Assembly: GCF_900537115.1 (NCBI RefSeq)
Contig: NZ_UNRG01000001.1
Coordinates: 621,121 to 685,120, forward strand
DNA: 64,000 nucleotides
From: Arthrobacter sp. Alg241-R88
GTDB taxonomy: Bacteria; Actinomycetota; Actinomycetes; Actinomycetales; Micrococcaceae
Direction of reading: 5' to 3'
The translations under genes were made by a program, and so were the position numbers. The notes under the pieces are model-generated. The model was not told where the DNA came from. It saw nothing but the letters and a program-made list of their open reading frames with translations, and did no database searches. Below are positions 1-8,705 of this stretch, piece by piece; the stretch's first letter is position 1; each line of letters begins with the position of its first letter.

Positions 1-1
1 C

Positions 2-478
2 CGCGCAGGCTGGATGGCCATCTCCGGTCCCAAGAAGGACGCAGCCGATTACCTTGAGGGCATCAGCCTCCTTGCCAACATGCGCCTCTGCGCCAACGTT
101 CCTGCCCAGCACGCAATCCAGACGGCGCTCGGCGGCTACCAGAGCATCAACGACCTGATCCTGCCGGGCGGGCGACTCCTGGAGCAGCGGAACAAGGCCT
201 ACGACATGCTGAACGCCATCCCCGGCGTGAGCACCCAGCAGGCACGCGGCGCCCTGTACCTCTTTCCCCGGCTGGACCCCGAGGTCTACCACATCCGGGA
301 TGACGAGAAATTTGTCCTGGACCTCCTCCGGGAGCAGAAGATCCTGGTTTCCCATGGCCGCGCCTTCAACTGGGTACGCCCGGACCACTTCCGCATGGTC
401 ACCCTGCCCAACGTCAAGGACATCGAAGAGGCTGTCGGGCGGATGGGGGACTTCCTAAGCAGGTATCAGGGGAACTAG
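2..478 (+). CDS. alaA: Alanine-type PLP aminotransferase, C-terminal part
   Basis: Partial gene: the reading frame is open from the window edge, so the first ATG visible (position 14, within GWM) is an internal methionine. The 158 visible residues match the C-terminal half of class I/II aminotransferases of the AlaA type (glutamate-pyruvate aminotransferase), recognised by NVPAQHAIQTALGGYQS, PGGRLLEQRN, GALYLFP and the closing FRMVTLP segment. In this family these residues build the small domain and substrate-carboxylate contacts; the PLP lysine lies upstream, outside the window. The reaction is inferred from family resemblance; a related aspartate aminotransferase is possible. Confidence 0.8.
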   Translation, partial: RAGWMAISGPKKDAADYLEGISLLANMRLCANVPAQHAIQTALGGYQSINDLILPGGRLLEQRNKAYDMLNAIPGVSTQQARGALYLFPRLDPEVYHIRDDEKFVLDLLREQKILVSHGRAFNWVRPDHFRMVTLPNVKDIEEAVGRMGDFLSRYQGN

Positions 479-530
479 CCTGTGGACACGGGCGATTCGG
501 TCCCGTGAACCTTCGCGGAAAGGATTCCCA

Positions 531-1385
531 ATGGCCGGCGTCGTCCAGTTCGATCAGCACCCCTCCGAGACCCTTCGGGCGGGGGAGGGGTTCTCACTGG
601 CAAACGTTGATCCCGACTCCACCCCCGGCTACAGCGGCAGCAAGGTAGACGGAAAGGCCCTCCTGGCGGACCTGGACGACGAGCTGGGCGAGCTGCAGGA
701 AAAGCTGTTTGCCGAGTCGCGGTTCGGAGGCCGGAAGCGGATCCTGCTGATCCTGCAGGCAATGGACACCGCGGGCAAGGGCGGCATTGTCAACCACGTC
801 ATGGCAGCCATGGACCCGCAGGGGGTCCAGTTCAAGGCGTTCAAAGCCCCGACGGACGAAGAAAAGTCCTACGACTTCCTATGGCGCATCGAGAAGGAAG
901 TACCGGCCGCGGGAATGGTGGGCGTTTTCGACCGGTCCCACTACGAGGATGTGCTGATCCACCGCGTCCACGGCTGGACCAGCCCCGACGAGATCAAGCG
1001 ACGTTATGGGGCGATCAACGAGTTCGAGGCGCGCCTGCGGGACTCCGGGACGAAAGTCGTCAAGGTGATGCTCCACATCAGCGGCGAGGAGCAGAAGGCC
1101 CGGCTGCTGGCCCGGCTGGATGACCCCGCCAAGCACTGGAAGTACAGCCGGGGCGACCTCGATGAGCGGGCGTTCTGGGAGGACTATATGGATGCGTACC
1201 AGGCGGCCATCGATGTAACGAGCACCCCGGACGCGCCCTGGCACGTGGTTCCGGCCAACAAGAAGTGGTACGCCAGGATCGCCGTGCAGCAGCTGTTGCT
1301 GGGAGCTCTGGCCGGACTGAACCTTGAGTGGCCCAAGGCCGAGTTTGACGTCCCCACCGAGCGGGAGCTGATCCTCCGTTCCTGA
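531..1385 (+). CDS. ppk2: PPK2-family polyphosphate kinase
   Basis: 284-residue single-domain PPK2 protein that moves phosphate between polyphosphate and nucleotides. The Walker A-like loop AMDTAGKGG is at residues 77-85, with the Walker B-like FDRSHYED at 133-140 and a basic segment (DDPAKHWKYS) further on that fits the lid. Length and the MDTAGKGG variant suit the polyphosphate:nucleotide phosphotransferase subgroup; whether it prefers AMP, ADP or GDP cannot be read here. The start is ATG 531, preceded by GGAAAGGA 8 nt upstream. It converges on xseB with only 4 nt between the stop codons. Confidence 0.9.
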   Translation: MAGVVQFDQHPSETLRAGEGFSLANVDPDSTPGYSGSKVDGKALLADLDDELGELQEKLFAESRFGGRKRILLILQAMDTAGKGGIVNHVMAAMDPQGVQFKAFKAPTDEEKSYDFLWRIEKEVPAAGMVGVFDRSHYEDVLIHRVHGWTSPDEIKRRYGAINEFEARLRDSGTKVVKVMLHISGEEQKARLLARLDDPAKHWKYSRGDLDERAFWEDYMDAYQAAIDVTSTPDAPWHVVPANKKWYARIAVQQLLLGALAGLNLEWPKAEFDVPTERELILRS

Positions 1386-1389
1386 CGCT

Positions 1390-1608
1390 TTACAGCGGCT
1401 GGTCGCGGGCAGCGGCCAGCCGCTTCCTGGCGCCTTCCAGCCATTCCTCGCACCGTGCAGCCAAGGCCTCGCCACGTTCCCACAGTGCCAGCGATTCCTC
1501 CAGGCTGGCTCCTCCGGCCTCCAGCCTGCCCACCACCGCGATGAGCTGCTCGCGGGCTTCCTCATAGCTCAGTGCTGCGACGTCGTTTCCTGGCTTTTGC
1601 TCAGTCAT
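1390..1608 (-). CDS. xseB: Exodeoxyribonuclease VII small subunit
   Basis: 72-residue XseB, which binds XseA to form exonuclease VII, a metal-independent nuclease that trims single-stranded DNA from both ends in repair and recombination. The family pattern is clear: [19 protein letters not shown], then [15 protein letters not shown]. Start ATG 1608 is chosen because homologues begin a few residues before the SYEEA helix and because it overlaps the xseA stop by 8 nt, a typical coupled arrangement; the longer open frame upstream is out-of-frame xseA coding sequence. Confidence 0.93.
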   Translation of the reverse strand: MTEQKPGNDVAALSYEEAREQLIAVVGRLEAGGASLEESLALWERGEALAARCEEWLEGARKRLAAARDQPL

Positions 1609-2941
1609 TGCGTTCTCCGGTTTCCGATATGTGCTGTTCAAGCCTGCCCGTGGACGTGGCGCCGAAGCGGCCTTCCGCAACCCGGACCGAGAGCGGTGTT
1701 CCCGCCGGCGCCTCCGCCGGGCGGCGCACCACGGCGTGCCCCGAGTTGGCGGAGCGTGCAGCCAGTGCATCGACGAGTTCGACGACGGCGTACCCCCGGT
1801 CGAGCGTCTTCTGCGGGGACAGCGCGCGTACCTGGGCCTTCAGGTGCTCCAGCTGGTCGGCAGCCCGCACCACCGTGGAGCTCACCGCCGCGGAGGACCG
1901 TCGGAGCAGCCGCTCAATCTCCTCGGAGCGGTTGGTCACCATGCCTTCGGGGGCAGCCATCACGGGCCTTGAGTGAAGGGATGCCAGGCGGTCCGATTCC
2001 CTGTCCACGAGGCGCTCCATGCACCGGCGCAACTGCTCCCGGGCCTGGCGGACCCCTGCCAGTTCTTCGGAGACTTCCGGCACGATGCGCTTGGCGGCAT
2101 CTGTGGGAGTGGAGGCGCGCAGGTCGGCAACGTCATCCAGCAGGGGCCTGTCCGCCTCGTGGCCGATGGCACTCACCACGGGAGTGGAGGCCACTGCCAC
2201 AGCCCGGATCAGTTCCTCGCTGTTGAAGGGCAGGAGATCTTCCAGGGCACCCCCGCCGCGGGCGATGACAATAACGTCCACCTCCGGCATGGCGTCCAGG
2301 TCCCGCAACGCGCGCACCACCTGGGAGACAGCCGTATTTCCCTGGACGGCAACCTCCCGGATTTCGAACTCCACCGCGGGCCAGCGGAGGGCGGCATTAC
2401 GGAGGATGTCCTTTTTGGCATCGGAATCGCGGCCGGTGATGAGGCCTATGCGATGCGGCAACAGGGGCAGCGGCTTCTTGCGGGAGTCGGCAAAAAGGCC
2501 TTCGGCGGCGAGGGCCTGGCGGAGCCGCTCGATCCGGGCAAGGAGGTCGCCCAGGCCCACCGGCCTGATGTCCCTGACCAGCATGTTCAGCCGGCCCGTT
2601 TTAATCCAGAACTCCGGCTTCAGCAGGGCCACCACCCGGGAACCGCGTTCCAGCGGAATGTTCTGGCGCTCGAGCACTTTGGTCCACACCGAGGCCGGCA
2701 GCGATACTTCCGCGTCAACGTCCCGCAAGGTGAGGTACGCGTTGCTGCCGCGGCGGTTCAGTTCGATGACCTGGCCTTCGACCCAGGCCGACGGCGTGCG
2801 GTCGATGTGGGCTTTCAGCTTCTGCGAGAGGAGCTGCAGCGGCCAGGGGTTGTCCGGGGTGGTCTCGGCGGCCGTCGCCGGGAGGGTGGTGGGTGCAGCC
2901 AGTTGCTGGCCGGGGACCGGGAGTGAGGCCTGTTCAGACAT
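1601..2941 (-). CDS. xseA: Exodeoxyribonuclease VII large subunit
   Basis: 446-residue catalytic subunit of exonuclease VII. The N-terminal OB fold (about residues 28-125, with [22 protein letters not shown]) binds single-stranded DNA. The nuclease core carries the family hallmarks [36 protein letters not shown] and [27 protein letters not shown], followed by a helical C-terminal region that holds the small subunits. Start ATG 2941 has AAGGGAC about 5 nt upstream. It is translated with xseB as a two-gene unit. Confidence 0.95.
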   Translation of the reverse strand: MSEQASLPVPGQQLAAPTTLPATAAETTPDNPWPLQLLSQKLKAHIDRTPSAWVEGQVIELNRRGSNAYLTLRDVDAEVSLPASVWTKVLERQNIPLERGSRVVALLKPEFWIKTGRLNMLVRDIRPVGLGDLLARIERLRQALAAEGLFADSRKKPLPLLPHRIGLITGRDSDAKKDILRNAALRWPAVEFEIREVAVQGNTAVSQVVRALRDLDAMPEVDVIVIARGGGALEDLLPFNSEELIRAVAVASTPVVSAIGHEADRPLLDDVADLRASTPTDAAKRIVPEVSEELAGVRQAREQLRRCMERLVDRESDRLASLHSRPVMAAPEGMVTNRSEEIERLLRRSSAAVSSTVVRAADQLEHLKAQVRALSPQKTLDRGYAVVELVDALAARSANSGHAVVRRPAEAPAGTPLSVRVAEGRFGATSTGRLEQHISETGERND

Positions 2942-3103
2942 GCGAAGTCCCTTGCGGGGCTGGAGCTGAGGGCATGGGGTCCTTCGTCTGTTGTGCGGCG
3001 GTCATTCAACCTTATCCATAAGCTGTAGCATCCGGGACTGACAGTGGCCGGCCGGGATGCCCGCCTAGGATGGGTTGACCGCCATCGACCTGAAGGACCT
3101 GCT

Positions 3104-3955
3104 GTGCGCACTTTTGTTTCCGCTGCTGCCACCGTGCTGGCCGTACTGCTCGCTGCCGTGGCAGTTCCCGCCATCTGGCTGGACCGCAGCATTGTCCAGG
3201 AGCAGGGCTTCGTAGAACTGGCGGCACCGCTGGGCAGGAACCCAGAGTTCCAGCAAGGACTGGCAGCGGCCGCCATCGGCACGATCGACACCAGCGCGGT
3301 CCCGGGCTTCCTCTCGGACCTCGTCCGGCCGGTACTGGAGAACGCCGCGGCGTCCCTGACCGGTCTTCCCGGCTACCCTGCTGCCTGGGAAGAAACGCTC
3401 CGCAAAAGCCACCGCCTGAGTTTCGCGGGCACAGACGCCAACAATCCTGAAGCTGCATCTGCTTCATCCCTGACCCTCGACGTCGCGCCCCTGGTGGCAC
3501 TGGGCTCCGAGGAAATCTCACGCGCCACCAGGCTTCCCCTGGACCCGCCGGAGCAGACGCTTATTAATGTGGGCCAGCCGGAGCACAAGGAATGGACGGA
3601 GCGCCTGCGCGCCTTTGCTCCCGCCGGCTACCTGCTGGCCGGGGGATCTGCGGTGGCGCTGCTCCTGGCCCTCGTTGCCGCCCGCCGGCGCTGGACGGTG
3701 CTGGTGGCCTCAGGAGTTGGCGCGTTGTTGCTGGCAGCTCTCTGGACGTTGGGCGCGCAGGCAGGCTCCGCGGCGGTGCTGGCTACGGACAGCGGTAACG
3801 AGGTGGCCAACATGTTCAGGAATGAGTTCGTCGCGGCAGCTTCCGCCGACTTCCAAACGTGGACCTTGTCCGCGGCAATCACCGGCGGGGTACTGGTGCT
3901 GGTGGGAATTGTGGCGGGCCTCATATCGCGAAAGCGGGAGCGGGTAACCCGGTAG
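3104..3955 (+). CDS. Membrane protein of unknown function
   Basis: 283 residues with an N-terminal membrane segment (residues 4-25), a roughly 140-residue extracytoplasmic stretch beginning RSIVQEQGFVELAAPL, then about three hydrophobic helices toward the C terminus and a basic tail (SRKRERVTR). No catalytic motif recognised. GTG 3104 is chosen over the in-frame ATG at 3044 because it places the hydrophobic segment at the N terminus and has GAAGGA about 5 nt upstream; TAGGAT at 3066-3071 is a candidate -10. Its TAG stop lies inside the predicted ispH promoter. Confidence 0.75.
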   Translation: MRTFVSAAATVLAVLLAAVAVPAIWLDRSIVQEQGFVELAAPLGRNPEFQQGLAAAAIGTIDTSAVPGFLSDLVRPVLENAAASLTGLPGYPAAWEETLRKSHRLSFAGTDANNPEAASASSLTLDVAPLVALGSEEISRATRLPLDPPEQTLINVGQPEHKEWTERLRAFAPAGYLLAGGSAVALLLALVAARRRWTVLVASGVGALLLAALWTLGAQAGSAAVLATDSGNEVANMFRNEFVAAASADFQTWTLSAAITGGVLVLVGIVAGLISRKRERVTR

Positions 3956-3958
3956 AAT
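3953..3958 (+). promoter_or_regulatory. -10 element of ispH, leaderless
   Basis: TAGAAT ends 6 nt before ATG 3965, so RNA should begin at or next to the A of the start codon. The TAG of this hexamer is also the stop codon of the upstream membrane-protein gene. Confidence 0.7.
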
Positions 3959-3964
3959 CAAATA

Positions 3965-5044
3965 ATGACCCCCTCAGCTGTTTCCCTTTCGATGCCCACA
4001 ATCCCGCGTAGGCGCCGCTCTCCTGAGGAAGTAGCTGCTGCAGCCCCCGTCTCCGGAACCAAGAAGGTGCTGCTCGCTGCTCCTCGGGGATACTGCGCCG
4101 GTGTTGACCGTGCCGTCATCGCTGTTGAGAAGGCCCTGGAACACTATGGCCCTCCGGTGTATGTGCGGAAGCAGATTGTGCACAACGTCCATGTGGTCAG
4201 CTCCCTGGAGGAAAAGGGCGCCATCTTCGTTGACGAGACGGACGAAGTGCCGGAGGGCGCGCTGGTGATTTTCTCTGCCCACGGCGTATCGCCGGCGGTG
4301 GTCCAGTCCGCTGAGGACCGCGGCCTGCGCACCATTGACGCCACCTGCCCGCTGGTGACCAAGGTCCACAAGGAAGCTGTGCGCTTCGCAAAGGACGATT
4401 TCGACATCCTGCTGATCGGCCACGACGGCCACGAGGAAGTTGAAGGCACGGCAGGCGAAGCTCCGGAGCATATCCAGATCATCAACGGTCCGCACGAAGT
4501 GGACAAGGTGACGGTGCGTGACCCGGAGAAGGTCATCTGGCTGTCACAGACCACCCTCAGCGTTGACGAGACCATGGAAACGGTCCGATTGTTAAAGGAT
4601 CGGTTTCCCACCCTGCAGGACCCGCCCAGCGATGACATCTGCTATGCCACCACCAACCGCCAGGTGGCGATCAAGAAGATTTCGCCCCAGGCAGACCTGG
4701 TCATTGTGGTGGGCTCGGCCAATTCCTCAAACTCCGTGAGGCTGGTGGAGGTTGCCCTCGAATACGGTGCCAAGGCCTCCTACCGGGTGGATTTTGCCAA
4801 TGAAGTTGATGAGGCCTGGTTCGAAGGCGTCGCAACGGTTGGCGTAACGTCCGGGGCCTCCGTCCCCGAGGTGCTGGTGCAGGACGTGCTGCGCCTGCTG
4901 GCCGACTACGGCTACGGCACCGTTGAGGAAGTCGTCACGGCCGAAGAAGATCTCCTCTTCTCCCTGCCCAAGGAGCTTCGGGCAACCCTGAAGCAGGCCG
5001 GCGATGTCAGCCGTGCCCTGGGTGGACGCCGGCCGCGGAGCTAG
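3965..5044 (+). CDS. ispH: 4-hydroxy-3-methylbut-2-enyl diphosphate reductase
   Basis: 359-residue IspH (LytB), last enzyme of the MEP isoprenoid pathway, reducing HMBPP to IPP and DMAPP through a [4Fe-4S] cluster. The three cluster cysteines are visible: C44 in [11 protein letters not shown]128 in DATCPLVTK and C226 in [11 protein letters not shown]. Substrate-binding features include SAHG and GSANSSNS. The first 30 residues are a low-conservation extension. Start ATG 3965 is supported by the -10 hexamer TAGAAT ending 6 nt before it, which predicts a leaderless transcript. Confidence 0.97.
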   Translation: MTPSAVSLSMPTIPRRRRSPEEVAAAAPVSGTKKVLLAAPRGYCAGVDRAVIAVEKALEHYGPPVYVRKQIVHNVHVVSSLEEKGAIFVDETDEVPEGALVIFSAHGVSPAVVQSAEDRGLRTIDATCPLVTKVHKEAVRFAKDDFDILLIGHDGHEEVEGTAGEAPEHIQIINGPHEVDKVTVRDPEKVIWLSQTTLSVDETMETVRLLKDRFPTLQDPPSDDICYATTNRQVAIKKISPQADLVIVVGSANSSNSVRLVEVALEYGAKASYRVDFANEVDEAWFEGVATVGVTSGASVPEVLVQDVLRLLADYGYGTVEEVVTAEEDLLFSLPKELRATLKQAGDVSRALGGRRPRS

Positions 5045-5077
5045 GAACGCCGGCGTTCAAAGTTGGGAGCACAGTGA

Positions 5078-5112
5078 GGGCCTGGCAGCTGCGGCTGCCA
5101 GGCCCTTTCCTT
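5078..5112 (+). terminator. ispH terminator
   Basis: 12-bp perfect stem (5078-5089 with 5094-5105, loop TGCG) followed by a short T-run. It closes ispH and lies before convergent rmuC. Confidence 0.75.
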
Positions 5113-5171
5113 ACCCGGATTCCTGACCTTGGGAGTTCTTACCCCGAAGCTCTTACCCCGGGGGCTGCCCC

Positions 5172-6401
5172 TCAGGCGGCCTCGTCCTCGCTTTGAAGTT
5201 CAGGGGCGGCCAGGGCGCGCGGTGTGACCTCCACAACCGGAGGAGTCATCAGGCCCGATTCCTCCAGGCTGTTCAATTTCCTGGCAGTGGGAAGGACGCG
5301 CGCTTCCAGGGTGCCCACCATGGAGTTGTACCGGTCCACGGACGTCTTCAGCGATGACCCCAGCTTGCTGACATTTTCGCCCAGGGTTCCCATCCGGTCG
5401 TACAGCTGCCTGGCGAGGTCGAACAGTTCACGGGCGCTGTCCGTCAGGACGTCCTGCCGCCAGGTGAAGGCCACAGATTTCAGCACGGCCAGCAGCGTGC
5501 TCGGCGATGCCAGGACCACGTTCCTCGAGAGCGCATGGTCAAGGAGTTCGGCGTCAGCCATGAGCGCTGCGGCCAGAATCGATTCGGCGGGGATGAAGCA
5601 GATCACCAGCTCCGGCGAGTTGCCGGCGATGTCCCAGTATTTCTTGTTGCTCAATGAGTCCACATGGGCCCGCAGCGCCTTTGCGTGGGCAGCCAGGAGC
5701 CCCTGCTGGGAGCGGCGGTCTGTGCTCAAGGACAGCCCGGGCTGCCCCGTCCGGGAATCCATGGACGCGCCGAGCTCCTGCGCCTCAAGGTACGCAGACA
5801 GGGGGACCTTTGCATCAACCACCAACTGCTTTTCGCCGGGCAGCTGGACCACGAGGTCCGGGCGGACGGAAGACTCACCGCCGCTGCTGTGGACCTGTTC
5901 GATGAAGTCGACGTGCCGCAGCATCCCGGAGGCCTCCACCACGCGCCGCAATTGGACCTCTCCCCACTGCCCGCGCGCACTGTTGGACCGCAGGGCGGAC
6001 TCAAGGGCATGGGTGGACCGGATCAGCTGCTCATCCGAAAGCCGGGCTTCCTGCAGTTGCTGGGCCAGCTGGCCGTACTGTTCCAGCCTGTCACGTTCCA
6101 GGAGCGCCACCTGCTGCTGTACTGCCGTCAGCTTCTCGGCCACCGGCGCCAGGGCACGGAGCACGCTGCCGTCCTGGGACCGTGATTCCCCCAGCTCCCG
6201 GTTCTGTGCAGCCAAAAGGCGGCGTTCGGCGTCGGCCGCGGCAAACTGTGCGCTCACCTCCGAAAGCCGCGACGAAACGGCGTCGAAGTCCTCTTCCACC
6301 GCGCGGCTGTTCTTCCGCAGCGCAAAGTAGGTGGCTGCAGCGCCCGCAAGGGCGCCCAGTAACAGCATGAACAAAGCCAGTATCAGCGCAAAAGCATCCA
6401 T
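5172..6401 (-). CDS. rmuC: DNA recombination protein RmuC
   Basis: 409-residue RmuC family protein. One N-terminal membrane helix (residues 2-25) is followed by a long coiled coil (about 30-145) and the RmuC nuclease-like domain with RGQWGEVQLRRVVEASGM, RPDLVVQLPGEKQLVVDAKVPLSAY and the SNKKYWD segment. In E. coli RmuC limits recombination at inverted repeats; the enzymatic activity is inferred from its PD-(D/E)XK-like fold. Start ATG 6401 is chosen because it places the membrane helix first; the longer open frame to 6575 overlaps the ychF promoter and start. Confidence 0.9.
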   Translation of the reverse strand: MDAFALILALFMLLLGALAGAAATYFALRKNSRAVEEDFDAVSSRLSEVSAQFAAADAERRLLAAQNRELGESRSQDGSVLRALAPVAEKLTAVQQQVALLERDRLEQYGQLAQQLQEARLSDEQLIRSTHALESALRSNSARGQWGEVQLRRVVEASGMLRHVDFIEQVHSSGGESSVRPDLVVQLPGEKQLVVDAKVPLSAYLEAQELGASMDSRTGQPGLSLSTDRRSQQGLLAAHAKALRAHVDSLSNKKYWDIAGNSPELVICFIPAESILAAALMADAELLDHALSRNVVLASPSTLLAVLKSVAFTWRQDVLTDSARELFDLARQLYDRMGTLGENVSKLGSSLKTSVDRYNSMVGTLEARVLPTARKLNSLEESGLMTPPVVEVTPRALAAPELQSEDEAA

Positions 6402-6487
6402 GTGCTCACTGTCGCACGGGGCTCTGACATTTCCCGGAAGCGACATTTCCGCCCGCCGGCCCGGAACCCCTTGGCGCCTGCTGCGGG

Positions 6488-6493
6488 TAGAAT
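6488..6493 (+). promoter_or_regulatory. -10 element of ychF
   Basis: TAGAAT within the same decamer GGTAGAATCA found before ispH. It ends 8 nt before GTG 6502; the transcript would begin at or close to the start codon. Confidence 0.65.
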
Positions 6494-6501
6494 CAATGCT
6501 C

Positions 6502-7587
6502 GTGGCTCTTACTATTGGCATCGTCGGACTGCCCAACGTCGGCAAATCAACTCTTTTCAACGCACTGACCCGCAACCAGGTGCTGGCGGCGAACTACCCG
6601 TTCGCCACCATCGAGCCCAACGTCGGCGTCGTGAACCTGCCCGACCCCCGCCTTCAGAAGCTGGCTGAGATCTTCGGTTCGCAGCGCCTCCTGCCGGCGC
6701 CGGTGTCGTTCGTGGACATCGCCGGAATCGTCAAGGGCGCATCCGAGGGCGAAGGCCTGGGCAACAAGTTCCTGGCCAACATCCGCGAGGCCGAAGCCAT
6801 TGCCCAGGTGGTGCGCGTGTTCGATGACCCCGACGTTATCCACGTGGACGGCAAAGTGGACCCGCGCTCCGACATGGAAACCATCAACACCGAGCTCATC
6901 CTGGCCGACCTGCAAACCATCGAGAACGCCATTCCGCGGATCGAAAAGGAAGTCAAGATCAAGAAGCGGGAAGCTGCGGAGCTTGCCGCCATCAAGGCAG
7001 CCCAGGTGGTTCTGGAACGCGGCGATACCATCTTCTCTTCCATTAAGAGCGACAAGCTGGAAATGGAACACCTCAAGGAGCTCGGCCTCCTGACGGCAAA
7101 GCCGTTCATCTACGTCTTCAACGCCGACGAAGCCATCCTCGGCAGTCCAGAAAAGCAGGAGGAACTGCGGGCCATGGTTGCCCCGGCGGACGCCGTTTTC
7201 CTTGACGCCAAGCTCGAAGCCGACCTCGTGGAACTTGACGAGGAAGAAGCGCGCGAAATGCTGGAGATGAATGGCCAGGACGAATCCGGACTGGACCAGC
7301 TGGCGCGCGTCGGCTTCCACACGCTGGGGCTCCAGACGTACCTCACGGCCGGCCCGAAGGAAACCCGTGCCTGGACCATCCGCCAGGGCGATACTGCACC
7401 GCAGGCGGCAGGGGTAATCCACTCCGACTTCCAGCGCGGCTTCATCAAGGCCGAGGTGGTTTCCTTCAACGACCTGGTGGAAGCCGGGTCCATGGCCGAG
7501 GCCAAGTCCCGCGGCAAGGTCAGGATCGAAGGCAAGGAATATGTCATGGCCGACGGCGATGTGGTGGAATTCCGCTTCAACGTCTAG
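6502..7587 (+). CDS. ychF: Redox-regulated ATPase/GTPase YchF
   Basis: 361-residue YchF (Obg family), a ribosome-associated ATPase involved in stress responses. G1 loop GLPNVGKS is at residues 9-16; the protein also has the G3-type DIAG, NADE in place of NKxD (the ATP-favouring signature of YchF) and a C-terminal TGS domain ([27 protein letters not shown]). GTG 6502 gives [16 protein letters not shown], the usual family start and length; ATG 6496 would add two residues. TAGAAT at 6488-6493 implies a leaderless or near-leaderless mRNA. Confidence 0.96.
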   Translation: MALTIGIVGLPNVGKSTLFNALTRNQVLAANYPFATIEPNVGVVNLPDPRLQKLAEIFGSQRLLPAPVSFVDIAGIVKGASEGEGLGNKFLANIREAEAIAQVVRVFDDPDVIHVDGKVDPRSDMETINTELILADLQTIENAIPRIEKEVKIKKREAAELAAIKAAQVVLERGDTIFSSIKSDKLEMEHLKELGLLTAKPFIYVFNADEAILGSPEKQEELRAMVAPADAVFLDAKLEADLVELDEEEAREMLEMNGQDESGLDQLARVGFHTLGLQTYLTAGPKETRAWTIRQGDTAPQAAGVIHSDFQRGFIKAEVVSFNDLVEAGSMAEAKSRGKVRIEGKEYVMADGDVVEFRFNV

Positions 7588-7601
7588 CCCACAGAACTTT
7601 T

Positions 7602-7637
7602 AGATGGGCCCATCTGCTTATGCATATGGGCCCATCT
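7602..7637. repeat. Paired ATGGGCCCAT palindromes after ychF
   Basis: Two direct copies of ATGGGCCCATCT (7604-7615 and 7626-7637), each centred on a self-complementary ATGGGCCCAT. They can fold separately or together into a 12-bp stem and probably end the ychF transcript, although there is no T-run. Confidence 0.5.
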
Positions 7638-7800
7638 CTGTTAGGGGGATGGGAGCATCCTTCCAACTGAAAAGGCTGTGTCACGAGACTTGGCGCGCAT
7701 TCCCGATGAGCGAATGAAGCCTGCTTCGTTGCCTGCGCAGTACCGCAGCCATCCAGCCTCAGGAAACCGACCCACGATCGGCTACCAGCAGCACGTGACC

Positions 7801-7806
7801 TAGGAT
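7801..7806 (+). promoter_or_regulatory. -10 element of the SDR gene, leaderless
   Basis: TAGGAT ends 6 nt before ATG 7813. No purine-rich ribosome site lies between. Confidence 0.65.
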
Positions 7807-7812
7807 CTACCC

Positions 7813-8466
7813 ATGACGACTCTTCAGGGTGCGGTTGTTCTGGTAGTCGGCGCCACCGGCGGACTTGGTTCGCGCATCGCTGTCCAGCTGGAGAGTAACG
7901 GCGCCATCGTTGCCCGGTCGTCAAAGTCTGCCGGGCACGATCTGCGCGCACCCTCCGTGATCCAAAAGGTCCTGGATGATACGAATGCGCAGTACGGACG
8001 CCTCGACGGGCTAGTGGTTGCGTCCGGGGTCGTAGCCTTCGGCGCCGCATCAGGCCTTGAACCCGCCACCGTGGACGAACTCTTCGCTGTGAACACGACC
8101 AGTCCGATCCAGCTCATTAGCCAGAGCCAGCCCTACCTCGCGGCCTCGGCACGTGAGGGCCGGGAGCCCTTCGTTGTCACACTAAGCGGCGTTGTCGCCG
8201 AGGCACCCGTCGCCGGTCTGGCGGCATACTCGGCGTCGAAGGCTGGGCTCGCGGCCTTCGTTGTCGCAGCGGCGCGCGAGTATCGCCGCGCGGGCATCCG
8301 AATCGTGGACGCCCGCCCAGGCCACACTGGCACCGCGCTGTCCGATCATCCGATCGCCGGGTCGGCGCCGCAATTCGGCGCGGGGCTGGATCCAGACCTG
8401 GTTGCGGCGCGGATTATCACCGCGATCGTCGATGGCGAGAGGGATCTGCCCAGTACCGCCTTCTAA
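7813..8466 (+). CDS. Short-chain dehydrogenase/reductase
   Basis: 217-residue SDR. The N-terminal Rossmann motif is GATGGLGS (residues 13-20) and the catalytic set is visible as VTLSG followed by YSASK. The protein is shorter than the usual 245-250 residues, with a reduced C-terminal substrate region, so the substrate cannot be guessed. It stands alone between ychF and the peptide-transport cluster, with its own -10 TAGGAT ending 6 nt before ATG 7813. Its position breaks otherwise conserved gene order, so it may be an accessory insertion. Confidence 0.85.
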   Translation: MTTLQGAVVLVVGATGGLGSRIAVQLESNGAIVARSSKSAGHDLRAPSVIQKVLDDTNAQYGRLDGLVVASGVVAFGAASGLEPATVDELFAVNTTSPIQLISQSQPYLAASAREGREPFVVTLSGVVAEAPVAGLAAYSASKAGLAAFVVAAAREYRRAGIRIVDARPGHTGTALSDHPIAGSAPQFGAGLDPDLVAARIITAIVDGERDLPSTAF

Positions 8467-8705
8467 GCTCGACCGAGTCCTCTAGCCGAGCGCCAAAGAA
8501 GCTAATGGACCGGCGAAGCCACGGACCCGGAGGAAGGGCGGGAGCACCGCCGTCGTGCTGAAACGCTGCTCGGCGGCGGGCAGGAGGCAACACGGCTGGT
8601 GCGAACGGCGTCGACGATCGCGCCGTCGGACGCCTTATCCTGAGTACAGGGCGTGATCCTGCGAAGTCCAGGAGCCCCTCCCGCAGAAGGAAAACAGGAG
8701 GCGGC

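Noticed and set aside
8467-8705. Hidden gene or remnant between the SDR and the first binding protein
   Set aside because: Reading the frames shows no conserved product; the only notable signal is a weak TATCCT at 8636-8641 and the AGGAGG of the next gene.
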